This document shows, one piece after another, positions 6,497 through 12,210 of a DNA stretch of 12,210 bases (its first letter is position 1; the number at the start of each line of letters is the position of its first letter). Source of the stretch: an uncultured Propionibacteriaceae bacterium (GTDB lineage Bacteria > Actinomycetota > Actinomycetes > Propionibacteriales > Propionibacteriaceae); assembly GCA_937988865.1 (NCBI GenBank), contig CALKHV010000093.1, positions 1-12,210 of the forward strand. The letters run 5' to 3'. The translations under genes and the position numbers were made by a program. Below the pieces are notes generated by a model that worked only from the letters and a program-made list of their open reading frames with translations, was not told where the DNA came from and did no database searches.

Positions 6497-7060
6497 ATGA
6501 CCGGCGACGAGCACGGCACTGACGGGCGGACGCGGGTCACCCACGCCGCCTCGGAGTTCGTGAAGCGTCCGGGGGTCGCCGTCGGCATCCTCGCGAGCGT
6601 CGCGGTGATCGTTGCGGCGGGGCTCGGCGGCTACTGGCTCGGCCAGCAGGGCGACGAGGCGGTCGACACACCGACGGCAGCCGCCAACCCCTGGACGCTG
6701 GCGCTTCCCGACACGGTCGACGAGTACTCGCGCAACCCGGGGTCGGACGAGAGCCAGACGACCAGCTCGGCGCCACCGAAGACCACGATCTCGGCCACCT
6801 ACTCCAAGGGTGGGCAGACCAGCGTCCTCGTGTTGCTGAGTCGTCCCGACGCCAACGCCGAGACCTTCCTCAGGGAGGCCGCGTTCAACGCGGTCCTGGC
6901 CCAGGACCACGGCTTCTGCGGGACGTCGACCGACAACGATCTTGAGGGCTGCGCGGTGGTGCGCGACAACACGTCGATCCTCGCCGTGGGAATGGTCGAC
7001 CAGTCGCGTGAGGAACTGATGTCGGTCGCGGAACTGTTCGCCGACACGGTGGCCGACTAG
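6497..7060 (+). CDS. Single-pass membrane protein of unknown function, third gene of the trx operon
   Basis: 187 residues, family not recognised. A short charged N-terminus (1-24) is followed by one transmembrane helix at about 26-48 (VAVGILASVAVIVAAGLGGYW) and a linker rich in T, S, P and A. From about 95 a folded domain is predicted to lie outside the membrane. That domain has exactly two cysteines (C141, C152, in FCGTS and EGC), which could form a disulfide. The start ATG is 2 bp after the trxA stop, with no ribosome binding site of its own beyond trxA sequence, so translation is probably coupled. Codon use matches its neighbours. Its position suggests a redox- or envelope-related role, but nothing in the sequence proves one. 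An Rpf-like gene follows after a promoter-containing gap. Confidence 0.85.
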   Translation: MTGDEHGTDGRTRVTHAASEFVKRPGVAVGILASVAVIVAAGLGGYWLGQQGDEAVDTPTAAANPWTLALPDTVDEYSRNPGSDESQTTSSAPPKTTISATYSKGGQTSVLVLLSRPDANAETFLREAAFNAVLAQDHGFCGTSTDNDLEGCAVVRDNTSILAVGMVDQSREELMSVAELFADTVAD

Positions 7061-7104
7061 TCGCGCTCAGGCGGCACGGCAACCTTCGAGGCGTGGGTGA
7101 GAAC

Positions 7105-7141
7105 CTGAGAGATTCTGCACCAAATATTGAGAATCCCTCAG
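7105..7141. promoter_or_regulatory. Inverted repeat overlapping the -35 of the Rpf-like gene, candidate operator
   Basis: CTGAGAGATTCT (7105-7116) and AGAATCCCTCAG (7130-7141) are reverse complements over 12 bp with one mismatch, separated by 13 bp; arm centres are 25 bp apart. The right arm overlaps the -35 box (7127-7132). The element is markedly AT-richer than its surroundings. It could be an operator or, read as RNA, a stem-loop ending the trx operon transcript. No U-tract follows, which favours an operator. Confidence 0.5.
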
Positions 7142-7155
7142 AATTCGCTTACCGT
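7127..7155 (+). promoter_or_regulatory. Sigma-70-like promoter of the Rpf-like gene
   Basis: TTGAGA (7127-7132, five of six matches to TTGACA), a 17-bp spacer, then TACCGT (7150-7155, fits TANNNT). This is the best-spaced promoter in the window. Transcription would start near 7162, giving a leader of about 77 nt. Confidence 0.6.
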
Positions 7156-7161
7156 AGGAGA

Positions 7162-7238
7162 GGCGCGGCGTCCTGGACCCCCAGGAGGCGGCCGGGACCG
7201 TCGCACAGGCAACGGTCTGCCCGTCCGGAAGGGCTCCC
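7162..7238 (+). promoter_or_regulatory. Structured 5' leader of the Rpf-like gene
   Basis: The predicted leader contains a 6-bp stem with a 4-nt loop (TCCTGG 7171-7176 with CCAGGA 7181-7186) and a 6-bp stem with a 10-nt loop (GACCGT 7196-7201 with ACGGTC 7212-7217). A short GCCC/GGGC stem (7219-7222 with 7231-7234) encloses part of the ribosome binding site GGAAGGG (7227-7233). The arrangement could regulate translation. It does not show the conserved GGGGAA and GACAGCT-type segments of the ydaO (c-di-AMP) riboswitch that precedes some actinobacterial rpf genes. Confidence 0.35.
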
Positions 7239-7691
7239 ATGAGACGCATCACCCGCCTCGCGACCGCAGTTGCTGCCTCCGCGATGCTCGGCAGCCTGGC
7301 GCTCTCGGTCGCCCCGCGGGCCGACGCCGTCGACTCGATCACCGCCGTCTGGGACAAGGTCGCTGCGTGCGAGTCGGGCGGCAACTGGTCGATCAACACC
7401 GGGAACGGCTACTACGGGGGAGTCCAGTTCAGCTCGTCGACGTGGAAGGGCTACGGGGGCGGCACCTACGCCAGCCGGGCCGACCTCGCCTCCAAGGCGG
7501 AGCAGATCGCCGTCGCCCGTCGGGTGCTGTACGGCCAAGGGCCCGGAGCGTGGCCGGTGTGCAGCGTCAGGGCCGGGCTCACCAAGACCAACGGCGGGGC
7601 TTCTGCAACCGCCCAACCGATCGTCGCCGGCGTGACGGTTTCGACCTACGAGGCGCCCACCCGACTGAAGGCGTCCCGGTTGGGTTCCTGA
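7239..7691 (+). CDS. Secreted resuscitation-promoting-factor (Rpf)-domain transglycosylase
   Basis: 150 residues. A Sec signal peptide (basic MRRITR, hydrophobic core, probable cleavage after PRADA at about residue 30) is followed directly by one Rpf domain at about 33-110. The domain has the family's VWDKVAACESGGNWSINTGN and YYGGVQFSSSTW segments. E45 is the catalytic acid of the lysozyme-like fold, and C44 and C108 correspond to the conserved disulfide. The C-terminal 40 residues form a short T/S/A-rich tail with no LysM, G5 or DUF348 domain, so the protein resembles the small RpfC/RpfE class. Rpf proteins cleave peptidoglycan glycan strands and stimulate exit from dormancy. GGAAGGG lies just upstream of the ATG. 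It has its own promoter and is followed by two stem-loops. Confidence 0.93.
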   Translation: MRRITRLATAVAASAMLGSLALSVAPRADAVDSITAVWDKVAACESGGNWSINTGNGYYGGVQFSSSTWKGYGGGTYASRADLASKAEQIAVARRVLYGQGPGAWPVCSVRAGLTKTNGGASATAQPIVAGVTVSTYEAPTRLKASRLGS

Positions 7692-7700
7692 TCGTTCGGT

Positions 7701-7725
7701 GACCGGGCACTCCCCCTGCCCGGTC
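7701..7725. terminator. First stem-loop after the Rpf-like gene
   Basis: GACCGGGCA (7701-7709) pairs perfectly with TGCCCGGTC (7717-7725) across a 7-nt loop, CTCCCCC. It begins 10 bp after the stop codon. There is no U-tract, which is common for actinobacterial terminators. Confidence 0.65.
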
Positions 7726-7740
7726 GGCCGAATCCCCCGC

Positions 7741-7778
7741 GGACTGCCCTGGACCATCCCCCTGGTCCGGGGCAGTCC
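7741..7778. terminator. Second, 16-bp stem-loop between convergent genes, probably bidirectional
   Basis: The left arm 7741-7756 (ggactgccctggacca) pairs with 7763-7778 over 16 positions, with one U-G pair, across the loop TCCCCC. This is the strongest hairpin in the window. It lies between the Rpf-like gene and the convergent GNAT gene, where it can terminate both transcripts. Confidence 0.8.
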
Positions 7779-7821
7779 CATGTCAGGACGGCACCACGGG
7801 CCCGGCGTGGGGAGAGCGGGG

Positions 7822-8469
7822 TCAGGTGCGGCTGCGGGGGTGCTCGGGTTGCGCCGGGCGTCCGACCCATCCGCCCACCCAGGATTTCGCCCACTGAAGG
7901 TCGGGACGCCAGGTGACCGTGGACGACAGGTCGAGTCGCATCCGCACCGGGGCTGCGATCCCCGCGGGCAGTCGTCGGGTCGGTAGGCCGAGACCGGCCG
8001 GGGTCCCCACCGGATCGTCACACGGCACGAAGCCCACCGACTCAAGCCAGTTCAGGGGCGGGGTCTGGCACGACGGGTTCCCGGACGTCCCGATCGCCTC
8101 GAGACAGTTCGCCTGCCGCAGCAGACGGGCCGCGGCCGACTGCACGAGGTGCTTGCCCACCCCTGAACCACGATGGTCCTCAAGCACCCGGACGCTCATG
8201 ACCACCGCACTGTCGGGCGTCCGCGCGCCGTGGGCGATCGGGTGGGTCGCGGGGACGTTCAGTGCCGGGCTCAGGAGCAGGTAACCGACGGCGTGGTGAT
8301 CGATGACGGCCACCACACCGCACAGGCCGAACCTGTCGACGGCGGCCGAGGCCCAGCCCGAGTCGGCGTCCACCAGCGACGACGACCCCAGGACGCACCG
8401 CGGGCAGGTCAAGGGGAGGCGCGCGAGGTCGCGCTCCAGCAGCGGACGCACGCGCCCTGACCTGCCCAT
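7822..8469 (-). CDS. GNAT-family N-acetyltransferase, Rv3916c-like
   Basis: 215 residues from the ATG at 8469, which has a strong ribosome binding site (GGGAGG about 6 nt upstream); a TTG at 8490 would lie beyond that site. The acetyl-CoA-binding motif A is clear: VMSVRVLEDHRGSGVGKHL at about 90-108, with the R-G-S-G-V-G pyrophosphate loop at 100-105. WLESVGF (141-147) is the usual motif B region. The N-terminus has RPLLERDLARLPLTCPRC, with a C22/C25 CxxC pair. This resembles the LP-x-x-C/R-RC start I recall for the GNAT found near trxA and parB in actinobacteria (M. tuberculosis Rv3916c). The acceptor substrate is unknown. The C-terminal 30 residues are rich in W, P and R and extend beyond the fold. 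It converges on the Rpf-like gene and diverges from the aminotransferase. Confidence 0.85.
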   Translation of the reverse strand: MGRSGRVRPLLERDLARLPLTCPRCVLGSSSLVDADSGWASAAVDRFGLCGVVAVIDHHAVGYLLLSPALNVPATHPIAHGARTPDSAVVMSVRVLEDHRGSGVGKHLVQSAAARLLRQANCLEAIGTSGNPSCQTPPLNWLESVGFVPCDDPVGTPAGLGLPTRRLPAGIAAPVRMRLDLSSTVTWRPDLQWAKSWVGGWVGRPAQPEHPRSRT

Positions 8470-8502
8470 CGCCACCTCCCGACGTCCCAACCAGAGATCC
8501 CC

Positions 8503-8508
8503 ATCCTA
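8503..8508 (-). promoter_or_regulatory. -10 element for the GNAT gene
   Basis: The minus strand reads TAGGAT (four of six matches to TATAAT). Transcription would start near 8496, leaving a leader of about 27 nt that contains the GGGAGG ribosome binding site. CTGCCG, 17 bp upstream, is only a weak -35. The divergent aminotransferase gene starts just 53 bp away, so the two promoters share this short interval. Confidence 0.4.
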
Positions 8509-8522
8509 CGGATCGAGCCCTC

Positions 8523-9854
8523 ATGCGGCAGAGTAGAAGGGTGAGCCTGCCCGAGCCGATCCGCCATGACACCCGACTTGACCGTTACGTCGACTCCTAC
8601 GCCGACCGGACACACGGGATGAAGGCCTCGGCCGTGCGCGCGCTCTTCGCGGTGGCGAACCGGCCCGAGGTCGTCAGCCTCGCCGGTGGCATGCCCAACA
8701 TCGCCGATCTTCCCCTCGACGTCGTGGGCGACGCGATCAAGGACCTGATCGTCACCCGTGGGACGCAGGCCATGCAGTACGGCTCCGGTCAGGGCGAGCC
8801 CATGCTGCGCGAACAGATCTGTGAGGTCATGGCGTTGGAGGGCATTCAGGCCCACCCGGACGACGTCGTCATCACGTGCGGCTCCCAGCAGGGCCTCGAC
8901 CTCGTCACCCGAATCTTCACCAATCCCGGCGACGTCATCGTCGCCGAAGCACCCAGCTACGTGGGCGCGCTGGGGACGTTCCGCAGCTACCAGGCCGAGG
9001 TCGTCCACTGTGCGATGGACGACGAGGGCATCATCCCGGACGCCGTCCGCGACGCCGTGCTCACCGCCCGCGCGAGCGGGGCCACCCCGAAGTTCCTCTA
9101 CACGATCCCGAACTTCAACAATCCGTCCGGCATCACCCAGTCGCTGCAGCGGCGCAAGGATCTCCTCGCCGTGTGCCACGAGGTCGGCCTGCTGCTCGTC
9201 GAGGACAACCCCTACGGTCTGCTGAACCTCGACACCGAGCCGATCCCCGCCATCCGCTCGATGGACGCCGAGCAGGTGCTCTACCTCGGCTCGTTTTCGA
9301 AGACCTTCGCGCCCGGCTTCCGGATCGGTTGGGTCCTGGCGCCCCATGCGGTGCGCGAGAAACTCGTCCTCGCCCAGGAGTCGGCGACGCTGTGCCCGCC
9401 CGTGTTCAGCCAGTACGCCGTCTCGACCTACCTCGCGAAGCACGACTGGAAGCGGCAGATCACCGTCTTCAAGGACATGTACCGCGCACGACGGGACGCG
9501 ATGCTCGAGGCCCTGGCCGAGTACATGCCCGAAGGCACGACGTGGACGGTGCCGGCGGGAGGCTTCTTCGTCTGGGTGACACTTCCCGAGGGTCTCGACA
9601 CGCAGGCGATGCTCCCGCGAGCCGTCACCGCGCGGGTGGCGTTCACTCCCGGGACTGCCTTCTACGCCGACGGCCTCGGGTCGCGGAACATGCGCCTGTC
9701 CTACTGTTTCCCGACGCCCGAGCGAATTCGCGAGGGCGTGCGTCGACTCGCTGACGTCATCAACCGTGAGCTCGAGGTGCACCACACCTTCGGTCTGGAC
9801 GTCTCCCCTCGTCACAGCGGCAATGGCGTCGGCCCTGCCGCCGACCTGTCCTGA
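8523..9854 (+). CDS. PLP-dependent class I/II aminotransferase (LysN/2-aminoadipate transaminase type)
   Basis: 443 residues from the ATG at 8523; GTG at 8541 is an equally possible start because family similarity begins near RLDRYVDSYADR (18-29). It is a fold-type I aminotransferase. VSLAGGMP (51-58) is followed by the NFNNPSG substrate/PLP loop (197-203), VEDNPYG with the aspartate that pairs the PLP ring nitrogen, and GSFSKTFAPGFRIGW with the PLP lysine K260. The pattern fits the LysN/ARO8 subgroup that accepts aromatic, 2-aminoadipate or branched substrates; the exact substrate cannot be told. About 20 residues at the C-terminus (HSGNGVGPAADLS) look like an extra flexible tail. It overlaps no other gene and is followed after 9 bp by the Ddl-like gene, probably as one transcription unit. 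Confidence 0.9.
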   Translation: MRQSRRVSLPEPIRHDTRLDRYVDSYADRTHGMKASAVRALFAVANRPEVVSLAGGMPNIADLPLDVVGDAIKDLIVTRGTQAMQYGSGQGEPMLREQICEVMALEGIQAHPDDVVITCGSQQGLDLVTRIFTNPGDVIVAEAPSYVGALGTFRSYQAEVVHCAMDDEGIIPDAVRDAVLTARASGATPKFLYTIPNFNNPSGITQSLQRRKDLLAVCHEVGLLLVEDNPYGLLNLDTEPIPAIRSMDAEQVLYLGSFSKTFAPGFRIGWVLAPHAVREKLVLAQESATLCPPVFSQYAVSTYLAKHDWKRQITVFKDMYRARRDAMLEALAEYMPEGTTWTVPAGGFFVWVTLPEGLDTQAMLPRAVTARVAFTPGTAFYADGLGSRNMRLSYCFPTPERIREGVRRLADVINRELEVHHTFGLDVSPRHSGNGVGPAADLS

Positions 9855-9863
9855 AAGGCAACC

Positions 9864-10808
9864 ATGTCCCACCATGTCGTCGTCCTGGCCGGCGGTCTCT
9901 CCCACGAACGTGAGGTCTCGCTGCGGTCGGGACGCCGCGTCGCCATCGCCCTGCGCGAGGCCGGCCACCAGGTGACCGAGGCCGACCTGAACGCCGAGGT
10001 CGTCGGGCTTCTCACCGGTCTCGAGCACGCGGTCGTGTTCCCCCTGCTGCACGGGGGTGTCGGCGAGGACGGAGCCCTCCGCGAGGTGCTCGCCCTGTTG
10101 GGCGTCCCGTTCGTCGGGTCGACCGCCGAGGCGTCCAGGCTGACCTTCGACAAGCCGGTAGCGACGACGACGGTCTCGCGCGCGGGGGTCCGCGTCCCCA
10201 GGCAGGTCGCCCTGCCCCACGACGTCTTCCGTGAGTTGGGCGCCAGGGCCCTGGTGGACGCGCTCGTCGCGCGCATCGGGTTCCCCATGATGGTCAAGCC
10301 CGCCCGGAGCGGGTCGGCGCTGGGCGCCACGAAGGTCACGGAGGTCGCGGCCCTGCCCACGGCCATGGTGAACGCGTACGCCTACGGGTCGGTCGCGGTC
10401 GTCGAGGAGTTCATTGAGGGCACCGAGGTGGCGGTGACACTGGTCGACCTCGGTGAGGGACTGGTGGCGTTGCCTGCGGTGGAGATCCGTCCGACATCGG
10501 GGGTCTACGACTACGCGTCCCGGTACACCGCGGGCGAGGTGCGGTTCGTCACGCCTGCCGATCTGGACGCGGACGTCGCCACCGCCTGCGCCGACCTCTC
10601 GTTGAAGGCCGCTGACGTGTTGGGACTGCGCGACCTGTGCCGCATCGACATCATCATCGATGCGGAGGGCGACCCTGTGTTCCTGGAGGCCAACGTGGCG
10701 CCGGGGATGACGGAGACATCATTGGTGCCGCTCGCGATGGAGGCGGCCGACCTGCAGGTCGGGGCGGTCTGCAGCCTGCTGGTCGAAGCGGCTGCCGCGC
10801 GGGCGTGA
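9864..10808 (+). CDS. D-alanine--D-alanine ligase-like ATP-grasp enzyme
   Basis: 314 residues, close to E. coli DdlB (306). Ddl joins two D-alanines with ATP for peptidoglycan precursors. Active-site features are intact: GGLSHEREVSL with E15; LHGGVGEDG; K145 and S151 in KPARSGSALG (DdlB K144 and S150); YDYASRY with Y221 (DdlB Y216); RID with R260 and D262; LEAN with E275 and N277 for metal; PGMT and S286 in SLVP. Within the E15-S150-Y216 triad region the serine after S151 is alanine and the VEEF segment lacks DdlB K181, both tolerated in the family. GAAAGG overlaps the preceding stop and fixes the ATG. Pairing with an aminotransferase next to trx genes is unusual for the main ddl, so this may be a second Ddl-like copy; the product could differ from D-Ala-D-Ala. 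Confidence 0.88.
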   Translation: MSHHVVVLAGGLSHEREVSLRSGRRVAIALREAGHQVTEADLNAEVVGLLTGLEHAVVFPLLHGGVGEDGALREVLALLGVPFVGSTAEASRLTFDKPVATTTVSRAGVRVPRQVALPHDVFRELGARALVDALVARIGFPMMVKPARSGSALGATKVTEVAALPTAMVNAYAYGSVAVVEEFIEGTEVAVTLVDLGEGLVALPAVEIRPTSGVYDYASRYTAGEVRFVTPADLDADVATACADLSLKAADVLGLRDLCRIDIIIDAEGDPVFLEANVAPGMTETSLVPLAMEAADLQVGAVCSLLVEAAAARA

Positions 10809-10827
10809 CGGGGGTCGTGACGTGCGT

Positions 10828-10854
10828 GTTGACGTGGTTGACGTGGTTGACGTG
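10828..10854. repeat. Three perfect 9-bp tandem repeats between the Ddl-like and SURF1 genes
   Basis: GTTGACGTG occurs three times without gaps at 10828-10836, 10837-10845 and 10846-10854. Degenerate copies (7 of 9) lie at 10816-10824 and at 10868-10876, the last ending in the SURF1 GTG start codon. Each unit contains TTGACG, which resembles a -35 box, but no matching -10 is found. Confidence 0.9.
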
Positions 10855-10873
10855 GGCGTAGGGCGGTTCTGAC

Positions 10874-11599
10874 GTGGGTCTGACGCGCGTCAGGCAGGGG
10901 TTGGTCGTCGGCGTCGGCCTGCTGGCAGCCGCGGTGATGGTTGTGCTCGGGCTCTGGCAGATGCAGGTGTTCCGCGACCAGGGGGCAGCGGGTCTGGAGG
11001 AACGGGCGAAGCAGCCGCCGGTCGCCCTCAGCAACTTCACCGGGACGAACACCATCGGCAACGCCTACGGCCTGCAGGTGTCGATCACGGGTGAGTACCT
11101 GCCCGACGAGGAGGTGCTGGTCGGAACGTCGTTCCCGCTGCGGGTGGCGACGGCCTTTCGAACGTCCGCCGGCGATGTGGTCGTGGTCGTGCGAGGGGTG
11201 ATCGAAGCCGGTGGATCGGCGGCGGGAGCGCCGGCGGGGACGGTCACCCAGGTCGGCGTCCTCCTGCCCTCGGACGCCCGTTCGCGCGACGTTCCCGACG
11301 CAGGGTTGCCGGCGTCCACTCTCGACTCCCTGCGCATCGAGGTCCTGGCGCAGACGTGGACCGGGCCGCTGGTGCAGGGGTACGTGACGCTGTCGGAGGC
11401 GGACGCGGTCGCCCAGGGGCTGACGCCCGCCGTGGCTGACCTGCCCGAAGGTGAGGGGAAGGTGCGCAATCAGGGCTACGCCATGCAGTGGTGGGCGTTC
11501 GCGGCGTTCGCGGTGGTGATGAGCGTGCTGATCGCACGAAGCATGGGACGCAGGGACGCCGCTGCCCGCTCGGTGGACGGGGCCCTCACGGGGCGTTGA
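10874..11599 (+). CDS. SURF1-family cytochrome c oxidase assembly protein
   Basis: 241 residues starting at GTG 10874, with AGGG about 10 nt upstream. The topology is that of SURF1: an N-terminal transmembrane helix (about 9-27) ending in the family motif LGLWQMQ, an extracytoplasmic domain, and a C-terminal helix (about 203-221) introduced by QGYAMQWWAFA, the family's conserved Y-x-x-QWW-x-FA segment. A short basic tail (MGRRDAAARS) follows. SURF1 assists heme a insertion and assembly of aa3-type cytochrome c oxidase in the membrane, which suggests aerobic respiration in this organism. No oxidase subunit genes are in view. It lies 65 bp after the Ddl-like gene and 12 bp before the DUF3817 gene. 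Confidence 0.9.
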   Translation: MGLTRVRQGLVVGVGLLAAAVMVVLGLWQMQVFRDQGAAGLEERAKQPPVALSNFTGTNTIGNAYGLQVSITGEYLPDEEVLVGTSFPLRVATAFRTSAGDVVVVVRGVIEAGGSAAGAPAGTVTQVGVLLPSDARSRDVPDAGLPASTLDSLRIEVLAQTWTGPLVQGYVTLSEADAVAQGLTPAVADLPEGEGKVRNQGYAMQWWAFAAFAVVMSVLIARSMGRRDAAARSVDGALTGR

Positions 11600-11605
11600 T
11601 AGCCT
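11600..11605 (+). promoter_or_regulatory. -10 element of a probable leaderless promoter for the DUF3817 gene
   Basis: The sequence reads TAGCCTTGCGGCGTG: TANNNT, a 6-nt spacer, then the GTG start at 11612. It overlaps the end of the SURF1 gene (its first base is the base after the stop). TGGACG at 11575-11580 is a possible -35, though with a long 19-bp spacer. The arrangement matches that of the LppM-like gene. Confidence 0.5.
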
Positions 11606-11611
11606 TGCGGC

Positions 11612-11986
11612 GTGCTTGAACTGACAGCTGACGAGGTCCCGGGCGTGAAGAGCGCCCTGGTGAGGTACCGATTCTTCGCCTACGCGACGGGCGTCCTGCT
11701 CGTGCTGCTGGTGTGTGTGGGGATGCCCCTGAAGTATCTCGGCGGCAACGACCAGGTCGTGACGTGGACGGGCATTCCGCACGGGTGGCTGTACATGGGG
11801 CTGTTGGTGACCGCCTACGACCTGGGCCGGCGGGTGCGTTGGGGTTGGGGACGCATGCTCGCGATCGCGCTGGCCGGGACGGTGCCGTTCCTGTCGTTCG
11901 TGGCGGAGTACTCGGCCCGTAAGGACGTCCACGAGCGGGTCGCGAAGGTTGAGGCGGTCCCGGTGCCGATCTCGGACGCCTCGTAG
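11612..11986 (+). CDS. DUF3817 integral membrane protein
   Basis: 124 residues starting at GTG 11612. Three hydrophobic helices lie at about 20-40 (FFAYATGVLLVLLVCVGMPL), 55-71 (IPHGWLYMGLLVTAYD) and 80-99 (GRMLAIALAGTVPFLSFVAE), with basic residues between the last two (LGRRVRWGWG). The ALVRYRFFAYATG start and the HGWLYMG motif fit DUF3817, a small actinobacterial membrane family often found with SURF1 or guanine/purine genes; its function is unknown. The first 14 residues precede the family similarity. The promoter 6 nt upstream of the GTG implies translation without a leader, in addition to possible read-through from SURF1. A small hairpin follows the stop. Confidence 0.88.
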   Translation: MLELTADEVPGVKSALVRYRFFAYATGVLLVLLVCVGMPLKYLGGNDQVVTWTGIPHGWLYMGLLVTAYDLGRRVRWGWGRMLAIALAGTVPFLSFVAEYSARKDVHERVAKVEAVPVPISDAS

Positions 11987-11990
11987 CGCT

Positions 11991-12006
11991 GACCTGTCGT
12001 CAGGTC
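11991..12006. terminator. Small hairpin after the DUF3817 gene, weak terminator candidate
   Basis: GACCTG (11991-11996) pairs with CAGGTC (12001-12006) across TCGT, beginning 4 bp after the stop codon. The stem is only 6 bp and no U-tract follows. Confidence 0.35.
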
Positions 12007-12180
12007 GTCACTGGCTGGCTCCACCGTTCCGGGGACTGTCATCGGGGCGACCTACGGTGTGAACATGGGTTCGAATCAGGTGCTGACGTATCGTCGGGAC
12101 GCTGATGTGGGCTCCTGGGACGTTCGGTTCTGGGTGCGGTTGGTGCGTCCTCAGGTTTTGTCATACCTCCTCGTTACGAT

Positions 12181-12196
12181 CAGAACATACGTTCGA
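12181..12196. promoter_or_regulatory. LexA/SOS-box-like palindrome at the right edge
   Basis: CAGAAC-ATAC-GTTCGA: the right half-site is perfect and four of six bases of the left half match the actinobacterial/Gram-positive SOS box consensus TCGAAC-N4-GTTCGA. TACGAT at 12175-12180 is a good -10, so the palindrome would overlap the transcription start and allow repression. In-frame ATG codons follow at 12196 and 12208, so a LexA-controlled gene probably begins here or just beyond the window. The preceding stretch 12007-12180 is AT-richer than the genes and holds nothing else I can support. Confidence 0.55.
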
Positions 12197-12210
12197 TGGT
12201 CGGTTCGATG

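Noticed and set aside
7081..7238. ydaO/c-di-AMP riboswitch upstream of the Rpf-like gene
   Set aside because: GGGTGAGAACC at 7095 looked suggestive, but it lies upstream of the predicted transcription start and the other conserved segments of the motif are missing.
8409..10220. 603-codon minus-strand open frame opposite the aminotransferase and Ddl-like gene
   Set aside because: It is an antisense shadow: the plus strand carries the complete PLP and ATP-grasp motifs and the antisense product has no recognisable domain.
10828..10876. Promoter built on the repeated TTGACG boxes before SURF1
   Set aside because: No TANNNT hexamer lies 16-18 bp downstream of any of the three boxes.
12065..12210. 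Open frame from an ATG at 12065 to the window end, with TACGGT 6 nt upstream
   Set aside because: About one third of its codons end in A or T, unlike the real genes here, the translation (rich in R, W and V) matches no family I know, and an SOS-like box lies inside it. The leaderless-like spacing may be chance.

Overview
The window is GC-rich throughout (about two thirds G+C by eye, with GC-ending codons dominating every real gene). It carries families typical of Actinomycetota: an LppM-type lipoprotein, a resuscitation-promoting-factor (Rpf) domain protein, a DUF3817 membrane protein and an actinobacterial SURF1. A trxB-trxA pair close to an Rv3916c-like GNAT gene is reminiscent of the chromosomal-origin neighbourhood of many actinobacteria, where parA/parB also lie; neither par gene is in view. 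A Propionibacteriaceae-like source is a guess from gene content, not proven. I see no tRNA, rRNA, CRISPR array, insertion sequence or phage gene.

Layout. Positions 1-1241 (minus strand) hold the N-terminal part of a low-complexity protein and an LppM-like lipoprotein. A divergent intergenic region with a well-formed inverted repeat separates these from a plus-strand YegS/diacylglycerol-kinase-like gene (1363-2262). Converging on that gene is a minus-strand pair: a tyrosine phenol-lyase (3512-4894) followed by a HAD/App1-like phosphatase (2278-3462). A 308-bp divergent region with degenerate 14-bp tandem repeats leads into a tight plus-strand operon: thioredoxin reductase, thioredoxin and a membrane-anchored protein of unknown function (5203-7060). 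Next comes a secreted Rpf-like transglycosylase (7239-7691), with a strong sigma-70-like promoter, an inverted repeat over the -35 element and a structured leader. Two strong stem-loops separate it from a convergent GNAT acetyltransferase (7822-8469).

The right third is plus-strand: a class I/II aminotransferase, a D-alanine--D-alanine ligase-like ATP-grasp enzyme 9 bp downstream, a SURF1 cytochrome-oxidase assembly protein, and a DUF3817 membrane protein probably expressed from its own leaderless promoter. The last 220 bp are AT-richer and end in a LexA/SOS-box-like palindrome, suggesting that a DNA-damage-inducible gene starts just beyond the window.

How the genes fit together: trxB and trxA form a complete NADPH-to-disulfide relay. 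Rpf, the Ddl-like ligase and possibly LppM relate to the cell envelope. Tyrosine phenol-lyase is a catabolic accessory enzyme whose substrate-specificity residues can be read directly. No clearly new multi-gene system is evident. The most promising leads are the regulatory architecture in front of rpf, the tpl/trxB intergenic repeats, the three-gene trx operon with its unknown third member, and the SOS box at the right edge.
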